A stretch of 9,200 nt of DNA from Gammaproteobacteria bacterium. GTDB taxonomy: Bacteria; Pseudomonadota; Gammaproteobacteria; Steroidobacterales; Steroidobacteraceae. The notes under the pieces are model-generated. The model had not been told where the DNA came from. It saw only the letters and a program-made list of their open reading frames with translations, and did not search any database. The position numbers and the translations under genes are program-made. The stretch is from positions 1-9,200 of the forward strand of contig VBNY01000182.1 of assembly GCA_005877705.1 (NCBI GenBank), written 5' to 3'. Below are positions 1 to 4,410 of the stretch, piece after piece. Numbering within the stretch: the first letter of the stretch is position 1; every line of letters starts with the position of its first letter.

Positions 1-1
1 C

Positions 2-445
2 TTCACGATCGAGCGCGATGTCTCGCTGGCCCAGGGCGCGAGTGCCACGGTCGGGGCGTATGAGTATCGCTTCGACGGCGTGAAGCCGGTCGAGGGCCCG
101 AACTACGACGGTGTCGGCGGTACGGTCGTCGTCACGCGGCACGGGGCACCCGTGACCGTTCTGTATCCGCAAAAGCGCCGCTACTGGGCGCAGGGCCAGG
201 TGACGACCGAGGCCGCCATCGAGATGCACCGCGGCAGCAACCTGTTGGTGGCCCTGGGAGAGGACCTGGGAGCGGGCCGCTGGAGCGTACGCATCCAGCA
301 GCGCCCACTGGTCAATCTCATCTGGCTCGCGGCGTTCATCATGGCGGTGGGTGGCGCCGTGGCCGCCTCGGATCGCCGTTACCGGACGGCGAAAGTATCC
401 GAGCCGGTCGTTTCAGCGGGAACTGCGGGGGAGCACGCCGGATGA
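2..445 (+). CDS. ccmF: Cytochrome c maturation heme lyase CcmF, C-terminal part (5' truncated by window edge)
   Basis: CcmF is the integral-membrane subunit of the System I heme lyase, which takes heme from CcmE and, with CcmH and CcmI, attaches it to CxxCH motifs of apocytochrome c in the periplasm. The frame is open from base 2 and gives about 147 residues ending at a TGA. It carries features of the CcmF C-terminus: a GPNYDG stretch, a YPQKRRYW segment, TTEAAIEM, an ALGEDLG motif, and a last membrane helix (LIWLAAFIMAVGGAVAA) followed by the basic DRRYR. A full CcmF is about 650 residues, so roughly three quarters lies to the left. The GTG at 80 is internal and not a start, because conserved CcmF sequence continues upstream of it. 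The stop overlaps the ccmG start as ATGA, which indicates translational coupling. Identity is secure from motifs and neighbours. Confidence 0.95.
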   Translation, partial: FTIERDVSLAQGASATVGAYEYRFDGVKPVEGPNYDGVGGTVVVTRHGAPVTVLYPQKRRYWAQGQVTTEAAIEMHRGSNLLVALGEDLGAGRWSVRIQQRPLVNLIWLAAFIMAVGGAVAASDRRYRTAKVSEPVVSAGTAGEHAG

Positions 446-978
446 ATCGCTTCGTTCTGCCGCTCGGCCTGTTTGCCCTCCTGGCAGTCGTGCTCGGCAT
501 CGGCATCAAGCATTCCCCCGACAAGGGCACGATCGCATCGGTTCTGATCGGCAAGCCGGCGCCGCAGTTCTCCCTGCCCAGCCTGACGGACGCCGGCCGC
601 ACGGTCAGGTCGACCGCACTGCGGGGACGCTGGTATTTGTTCAACGTGTGGGGCACCTGGTGCGGCGAGTGCCGAGCGGAGCACAGCATGCTGCTGGAAG
701 TGCGTCAGGCCGGGGTCGTGCCGCTCATCGGCCTGGACTGGAAGGACGAGGATGCCGATGCGCGCTCGTGGCTCGCTCAGCTCGGCAATCCCTACGAGGC
801 CGTCGCCGTCGATCGCGAGGGCCGCACAGCCATCGACTATGGCGTGTACGGCGCGCCGGAGACCTTTCTGGTGAACCCGCAGGGGATCGTCGTATACAAG
901 TATGTCGGCCCGCTCACCCGGGAAGCGTGGGAGCGGCAAATCCTGCCGCTGCTGCCGACGCGGCAGGCGGCGAGATAG
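442..978 (+). CDS. ccmG: Thiol:disulfide interchange protein CcmG (DsbE)
   Basis: CcmG is a membrane-anchored periplasmic thioredoxin-like protein that receives electrons from DsbD/CcdA and keeps the cysteines of apocytochrome c or CcmH reduced for heme attachment. The 178-residue product has an N-terminal hydrophobic anchor (about residues 4-22), then an AhpC/TSA-Redoxin fold. The active site is W73-C74-G-E-C77, in a VWGTWCGEC context. The family's cis-proline loop is GVYGAPET, with Pro139, and acidic residues typical of CcmG lie nearby. Its length matches the family (about 175-185). The ATG overlaps the ccmF stop (ATGA), and a G-rich Shine-Dalgarno-like GGGGGAG lies about 10 nt upstream, which supports this start. 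The next gene, ccmH, starts within 3 nt of the TAG stop. The dipeptide GE between the cysteines is a minor variant. Confidence 0.96.
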   Translation: MNRFVLPLGLFALLAVVLGIGIKHSPDKGTIASVLIGKPAPQFSLPSLTDAGRTVRSTALRGRWYLFNVWGTWCGECRAEHSMLLEVRQAGVVPLIGLDWKDEDADARSWLAQLGNPYEAVAVDREGRTAIDYGVYGAPETFLVNPQGIVVYKYVGPLTREAWERQILPLLPTRQAAR

Positions 979-980
979 TG

Positions 981-1469
981 ATGCGTGAGGTCTCCTTGAC
1001 TAGGACAGGGTGCCGGCGTGAACCGCGTCGCAGCCCCGTGGCGTGCCTCGTTGCGCTGGCTGCGCTTATTCTCGGTGTGACCGCGGCGTACGCCGTTGAT
1101 CCAACCCAGCTGCCCGATCCGGCGCTTCAGGAGCGTTACCTCGCGCTCACCCACGAGCTGCGCTGCATGCAGTGCCAGAACGAGGCGATCGCCGACTCGC
1201 CGGTGAGTCTCGCGGCGGACTTGCGGCGCGAAGTCCGCGACATGTTGCTCGCCGGTAAATCGGACGAGGACGTTCGCAACTTCATGGTCGCGCGCTACGG
1301 CGACTTCATCCTGTTCCGGCCGCGCTTCAACGCGCGCAACGCCTGGTTGTGGATGGCCCCGGGCGTGCTGCTTCTCATCGGCGCGCTGGTATTCGTCCGC
1401 ATCGTGCAGCGGCGCTCGGCGCTCGTCGCCGAGGACAACGAGCCTCTGGAAGAGGACGCCCGCACCTGA
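981..1469 (+). CDS. ccmH: Cytochrome c maturation protein CcmH (apocytochrome reductase, short form)
   Basis: CcmH is a periplasm-facing, membrane-anchored thiol-oxidoreductase that works with CcmG and CcmF to reduce the heme-binding cysteines of apocytochrome c. The 162-residue product has an N-terminal signal segment (hydrophobic about 20-36, with a plausible cleavage after AYA at 38). The diagnostic motif LRCMQCQN follows, with Cys62 and Cys65, then a helical region ending YGDFILFRPRF. A membrane helix at about 123-141 and a short acidic tail complete it. This is the short CcmH (CycL type), without the TPR half that is fused on in E. coli; that half is the separate ccmI next door. GTG at 978 sits directly before this ATG in frame and could also be used. 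The N-terminus is long and basic before the hydrophobic core, so a later GTG is also possible. The stop overlaps the ccmI start as TGATG. Confidence 0.94.
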   Translation: MREVSLTRTGCRREPRRSPVACLVALAALILGVTAAYAVDPTQLPDPALQERYLALTHELRCMQCQNEAIADSPVSLAADLRREVRDMLLAGKSDEDVRNFMVARYGDFILFRPRFNARNAWLWMAPGVLLLIGALVFVRIVQRRSALVAEDNEPLEEDART

Positions 1470-2509
1470 TGGTTACCTTTGTCGTGTTGGCCGCGGCACT
1501 GATCGTCGCAAGCGTCGGTGTCGTGGTGATACCGCTGGTGAAGCGCGTTCCAACACGACTTGCGCCTGCGCCCTGGGCCGCGCTCATCGCCGCGGGCGTG
1601 CTGATGATCGGCTCGGCGGTGCTGTACGCGATACTGAGCAACTGGCCGTGGACGGCCGCGAGCCCAGCCGACACTCCCCAGACCATGGTCGCGCGCCTCG
1701 CGCGCAAGCTCGAGCGGGACCCACAGGACCTCAACGGCTGGCTGATGCTGGGCCGCTCCTACGTGGCCCTGCAGCAATACCCGCCAGCGCTGCGCGCCTT
1801 CCAGCGTGCGGATCGGCTTGCCGGTGGCAGGAATGCGGACGCGCTCATCGGTCAGGCCGAGGCTCTCACGCTCAGCGACGAAACGGAGCTCGATGGGCGT
1901 GCCGGACGGCTCGTCGAGCAGGCGCTCGCCCTTGACCCTGACTCGGGCCAGGCGCTGTTCTTCGGCGCGACCGCCGCGGCTCGCCGCGGTGAGCTGCCGC
2001 TCGCCCGGGAGCGCTTCTCGAAGCTGCTCGCGATGAATCCGCCGGACAACATCAGACCGCTCCTCGAGCAGCAGATCGCCGCCATCGACGAGAAGCTCAA
2101 GGGCGGCTCCGCGTCCGCGGCGGCGGCACCGGCATCCGCCCCCGTCGCGGCACCGAGCGGGAGCGCTACGGCGGCGGTGCGCGTGCAGGTTGTGCTCTCG
2201 CCCGCCTTGTCCAAGCCGGCACCTGCGGCGGCGCCGCTCTTTGTGTTCGTGCGCGATCCACAGCGGCCCGGACCGCCACTCGCCGTGAAGCGACTGGAGA
2301 GCCACTTCCCCCAGACCGTCGAACTGACCTCCTCAGACTCCATGATTCCCGGCCGCGCGTTCGCCACCGGGCAAAAGGTACAGGTGGTTGCACGGATTGC
2401 GCGCTCGGGCAATCCAGTGGCCGCGAGCGGCGATCCCTTCGGCGAAGTCGCGTACCTCGTGGGTCGTGACGGCCTGGTCAACATCGTTATCGACCGCGTC
2501 ACGCCCTGA
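1469..2509 (+). CDS. ccmI: Cytochrome c maturation chaperone CcmI (CycH), shortened N-terminal module
   Basis: CcmI binds the C-terminal helix of apocytochrome c and presents it to the CcmF/CcmH heme lyase. The 346-residue product has two membrane helices (about 2-23 and 36-56), then a TPR region (about 70-195, with WLMLGRSY and AL..DP.S.QAL repeats). An Ala/Ser/Pro linker (about 212-235) leads to a C-terminal periplasmic domain (about 237-344) with PLFVFVRDP, PLAVKRL and an SDSMIPG stretch typical of the family. The loop between the two helices is only about 12 residues. Classical CcmI carries a much longer cytoplasmic leucine-zipper-like loop there, so this version is short (346 versus about 400 residues or more). 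ATG 1469 overlaps the ccmH stop. A GAGGA element is too far upstream (about 12 nt) to be an ideal site, so coupling probably drives translation. Confidence 0.9.
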   Translation: MVTFVVLAAALIVASVGVVVIPLVKRVPTRLAPAPWAALIAAGVLMIGSAVLYAILSNWPWTAASPADTPQTMVARLARKLERDPQDLNGWLMLGRSYVALQQYPPALRAFQRADRLAGGRNADALIGQAEALTLSDETELDGRAGRLVEQALALDPDSGQALFFGATAAARRGELPLARERFSKLLAMNPPDNIRPLLEQQIAAIDEKLKGGSASAAAAPASAPVAAPSGSATAAVRVQVVLSPALSKPAPAAAPLFVFVRDPQRPGPPLAVKRLESHFPQTVELTSSDSMIPGRAFATGQKVQVVARIARSGNPVAASGDPFGEVAYLVGRDGLVNIVIDRVTP

Positions 2510-2543
2510 AAGCTCGCGCCCGAGCCTTCCTACAATTGCGTAT
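2507..2543 (+). promoter_or_regulatory. Candidate promoter for the acyl dehydratase gene, possibly giving a leaderless mRNA
   Basis: A TACAAT at 2531-2536 is one base from the sigma-70 -10 consensus. A start point about 7 nt further on would fall on or next to the ATG at 2542. No Shine-Dalgarno is visible before that ATG. The -35 side is weak: TGAAAG at 2507-2512, 18 bp away, is a poor match. The call rests on one good hexamer and its position, so it is a candidate only. Confidence 0.35.
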
Positions 2544-3429
2544 GGCGGGCCCGGTCTCGTTGAACTTCGCTTCCGCACCGGGCCTGCTGGGCGCGTATCT
2601 GAGGATCCTGCTCACGCGCAAACCGTTGCTGGCGGCCGAGAGCGTGCCTCGCATCGTGGCGACCCTCAGCGGCTTCCGCGTCGACCGACGGCATCTCGCG
2701 CGGTACCGGGCCATTTGCGGCGAACGCGAGTCCGAAGCGTTGCCCATCGCCTATCCGCACGTGCTGGCAACCCCCGTACATCTGGCGATGATTGCTTCGG
2801 ACGCCTTTCCCTTGAGTCTCATGGGAGTGGTGCACATCGCCAATCGCATTGCGCTGAGTCGCCCGCTGAGAATCGATGACACCGGCGAGATCCGCGCAAT
2901 ACTCGACGGCCATCGGGATACCCCCCGCGGCCAGGAGCTCGACCTGAATACGGAGGTTCGCGTCGGCGGCGAGGTGGTATGGTCAGAAACCTGCACGCTG
3001 CTGGCCCGGCGGCGCGGCCGCCGGGGTCCGCCGCGCACGGGAGGAGCCCATGGCGCCGGCGTTGCAGTGCCGCCGCCGGAGACCGTGCGCACCCAGATCT
3101 TCGCGGTTGATCCGGGCACGGGGCGGCGCTATGCGCGTGTGTCCGGTGATTTCAACCCCATTCACGTGGCTGATCTGGCGGCACGCTGGTTCGGCTTCAA
3201 ACATGCCATCGCGCACGGCATGTGGTCACTCGCACGCTGCGTGGCCGCACTCGGCGCGGAGGCGATCAGCCCCTCGTGCGCGCTGGATACCGCGTTCAAG
3301 CTGCCGATCGCGTTTCCGGCCCGCGTCATCCTCGAGAGTTGGTCGTCGCCGGAGGGGCTGCGCTTTGCACTGCGGGACTCCGCCAGCGAACGCGGTCATC
3401 TCATCGGACTCATCCGACCGACCCCTTAG
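2542..3429 (+). CDS. MaoC-like double-hotdog acyl dehydratase / enoyl hydratase
   Basis: The 295-residue product looks like a hydratase-2 / MaoC-type protein, which adds water to or removes it from acyl-CoA or acyl-ACP thioesters in the cytoplasm. Its second half (about residues 175-295) carries the hydratase-2 signature YARVSGDFNPIH, with likely catalytic Asp203 and His208 and the conserved Asn205. This is followed by FKHAIAHGMW, a typical MaoC continuation. The first half (about 1-155) has no such motif but fits a degenerate hotdog in double-hotdog enzymes. A basic, Gly/Pro-rich linker (RRRGRRGPPRTGG) separates the halves. The substrate cannot be read from the sequence. ATG 2542 was chosen over the TTG at 2536, which lies inside the -10-like hexamer. 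The gene follows ccmI by 32 bp on the same strand but has no known role in cytochrome maturation. A strong hairpin follows its TAG stop. Confidence 0.8.
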   Translation: MAGPVSLNFASAPGLLGAYLRILLTRKPLLAAESVPRIVATLSGFRVDRRHLARYRAICGERESEALPIAYPHVLATPVHLAMIASDAFPLSLMGVVHIANRIALSRPLRIDDTGEIRAILDGHRDTPRGQELDLNTEVRVGGEVVWSETCTLLARRRGRRGPPRTGGAHGAGVAVPPPETVRTQIFAVDPGTGRRYARVSGDFNPIHVADLAARWFGFKHAIAHGMWSLARCVAALGAEAISPSCALDTAFKLPIAFPARVILESWSSPEGLRFALRDSASERGHLIGLIRPTP

Positions 3430-3471
3430 CCTGATTGCGGCGAAATCGAGCTCGTAGCTTGCTGGCGCACC

Positions 3472-3518
3472 CTTGAAAAGAAGGGGGCTTGCAGGCCTTG
3501 CGCCGGCCTTTTTTCAAG
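3472..3518. terminator. Bidirectional intrinsic terminator hairpin after the acyl dehydratase gene
   Basis: CTTGAAAA at 3472-3479 is a perfect inverted match to TTTTCAAG at 3511-3518. The pairing extends through AAGG (3481-3484) and CCTT (3507-3510) with one bulged G. An inner stem, AGGCC (3493-3497) with GGCCT (3505-3509), leads directly into a T6 run (3509-3514). The A-rich 5' arm gives a U tract on the other strand as well. It lies 42 bp after the dehydratase stop and probably ends the ccm-side transcript. Confidence 0.7.
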
Positions 3519-3691
3519 TTCAGTCTTCCCATGCCCCCGGAGCCGGCATGCCTCTTGCTGCTTCACTTTGGCTCGCTGGCCGAGGGTTTGCACGCGTGTG
3601 TGGACGCGAGGCAAGTCCGTAGGCCGCACATCGCTTGCTGCCGCTGTAATTGCCCGCGAGCCCAGTGCACTTACCGTGGAGGAGATTAGAG
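3519..3691 (+). promoter_or_regulatory. Leader region of the KGG gene with a sigma-54-like -24/-12 element
   Basis: No gene is supported in this stretch. CCGGCATG-CCTC-TTGCT at 3543-3559 keeps the GG (3545-3546) and GC (3557-3558) dinucleotides of a sigma-54 promoter at the required 10-nt spacing. It differs from the consensus at two positions. Initiation about 12 nt downstream of the GC would leave an untranslated leader of roughly 120 nt. No sigma-70 pair of good quality is visible; TGTAAT at 3645-3650 has no matching -35. A strong Shine-Dalgarno, GGAGGAG at 3678-3684, lies 7 nt before the ATG at 3692 and fixes the start of the next gene. Both palindromic cores (GCCGGC and GGCATGCC) lie within the sigma-54-like site and may explain it by chance. 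Confidence 0.3.
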
Positions 3692-4102
3692 ATGGCTCAC
3701 GCACCAACTCAGGATGGGCGCACGTCGAACCGTGGATTCGCATCGATGAATACGGAGCGGCAGCGCCAGATCGCAAGCATGGGCGGCAAGGCCGTACCGG
3801 ATGAGAAGCGCAGTTTCTCGCAGAATCGGCGCTTGGCGGCCGAGGCCGGACGCAAAGGAGGCCAGAGCGTCCCCGGCTCGAAGCGCAGCTTCTCGCAGAA
3901 TCGGCAGCTCGCGGCAGTCGCAGGACGCAAGGGCGGTCAGAGCGTGCCCGATGAGAAGCGCAGCTTTTCGCAGAATCCGGAGCTCGCAGCGGAAGCGGGT
4001 CGCAAAGGCGGACAGGCCAGCCACGGCGGCGGTGGCGGGTCGGAGGGTCTGCACCGAGACCATTCCGAGCGGCTGCGATCGGCCGCTGAATCCACCGACT
4101 AG
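3692..4102 (+). CDS. KGG-repeat stress-induced protein (YciG/GsiB-like)
   Basis: The 136-residue product is a hydrophilic, glycine-, lysine- and arginine-rich protein. Three near-identical 25-residue units each contain a KRSFSQN core and end with AGRKGG. This is the stress-induced bacterial acidophilic repeat (KGG) pattern seen in E. coli YciG and B. subtilis GsiB, whose proteins accumulate under general stress and whose biochemical role is unclear. The N-terminus (MNTERQRQIASMGGK) contains a degenerate first GGK element, and the C-terminus has a Gly run (SHGGGGGSEG) and a charged tail. No signal peptide, membrane helix or catalytic motif is present. ATG 3692 is chosen over the upstream in-frame start at 3650 because GGAGGAG sits 7 nt before it. 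The gene stands alone after a terminator and converges on selC, so it is probably regulated independently. Confidence 0.8.
   Translation: MAHAPTQDGRTSNRGFASMNTERQRQIASMGGKAVPDEKRSFSQNRRLAAEAGRKGGQSVPGSKRSFSQNRQLAAVAGRKGGQSVPDEKRSFSQNPELAAEAGRKGGQASHGGGGGSEGLHRDHSERLRSAAESTD
3782..4006 (+). repeat. Three in-frame 75-bp tandem repeats inside the KGG gene
   Basis: Units at 3782-3856, 3857-3931 and 3932-4006 are each exactly 75 bp and encode 25 residues. A partial fourth GGQ begins at 4007. The spacing was checked on the AAG of KRSFSQN, which falls at 3806, 3881 and 3956. Differences between units are spread out, many at third codon positions, with non-synonymous changes concentrated at the DE/GS and RR/RQ/PE positions. 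The array therefore looks old and under protein-level selection rather than freshly expanded. Confidence 0.9.
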
Positions 4103-4302
4103 CAGCGGTCAGGCCGACCCTCATAGGGGCTGCAGGGACGCGGCCCGATCCGCCCGCGACCGCACACGGGGCGCTTGCCGCCAAAGCGCCGACGTGGGTA
4201 TTTGCAAAGATTGCCTTCCAGTTGCAGAACTTACCGATCCGCTAGCGCCCAAGGTGCGGCAGTTCCTCGGCGGCGGCTGGTGGAACCGCGGGCTGTGGAC
4301 GG
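4103..4302. other. Intergenic stretch between the convergent KGG gene and selC
   Basis: I find no gene here that I can support. A plus-strand frame from GTG 4194 runs to 4361, but it crosses antisense through the tRNA and has no ribosome site. The stretch holds a GC-rich hairpin (4170-4190) and a copy of the tRNA-Sec acceptor sequence (4212-4219), each reported separately. No T-tract terminator is seen on the minus strand directly after selC. Confidence 0.6.
4170..4190. terminator. Hairpin between convergent transcripts, possible terminator
   Basis: GGCGCTT (4170-4176) and AAGCGCC (4184-4190) form a perfect 7-bp stem around a 7-nt loop. It lies about 68 nt past the KGG stop and about 112 nt past the 3' end of selC, between two convergent genes. 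Neither side has a T run, so it could be a weak or factor-dependent terminator, or an RNA 3'-end stabiliser, or chance in GC-rich DNA. Confidence 0.35.
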
Positions 4303-4395
4303 CGGAAGGCAGCAGGAGTCGAACCTACCAGGAAGCGTCTGACGCCCCCTCCTGGGTTTGAAGCCCAGCCGCACCACCGGGTACGTGTGCCTTCC
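4303..4395 (-). tRNA. selC: tRNA-Sec (anticodon UCA)
   Basis: This is the selenocysteine tRNA that reads recoded UGA codons. It is first charged with serine, then converted by SelA and delivered by SelB. Reading the minus strand, an 8-bp acceptor stem (GGAAGGCA with TGCCTTCC) is followed by a 6-bp D stem (CGTACC with GGTGCG) closed by a 4-nt CGGT loop. The anticodon arm CTGGG-CTTCAAA-CCCAG gives anticodon TCA. A long variable arm follows, then a 5-bp T arm (GTAGG-TTCGACT-CCTGC), and G73. An 8+5 acceptor/T-stem layout with a six-pair D stem is diagnostic of bacterial tRNA-Sec and separates it from tRNA-Ser. The mature body is 93 nt; the genome continues CCG, so CCA is not encoded and must be added. 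It starts 15 nt after the selB stop and is probably cut from the selAB transcript. Confidence 0.96.
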
Positions 4396-4410
4396 GGTGA
4401 GCTTGACGGG

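Noticed and set aside
351..980. 5' extension of the ccmH frame over ccmG
   Set aside because: The translated sequence upstream of 978 is an out-of-frame reading of ccmG. CcmH homology and the signal peptide begin after 981.
1295..2305. Minus-strand open frame of 336 codons
   Set aside because: It is a shadow of ccmH and ccmI, with Arg-rich composition and no domain.
3782..4015. CRISPR-like array
   Set aside because: The periodic sequence is an in-frame protein repeat with contiguous units and no spacers.
3426..4184. Minus-strand open frame of 252 codons across the KGG gene
   Set aside because: Its apparent repeats are the antisense image of the 75-bp units. The plus strand has the ribosome site and the KGG motifs.
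4194..4361. Small plus-strand protein with a CKDC motif
   Set aside because: It has no ribosome site, starts at GTG and runs antisense through most of the tRNA-Sec gene, so I could not support it.
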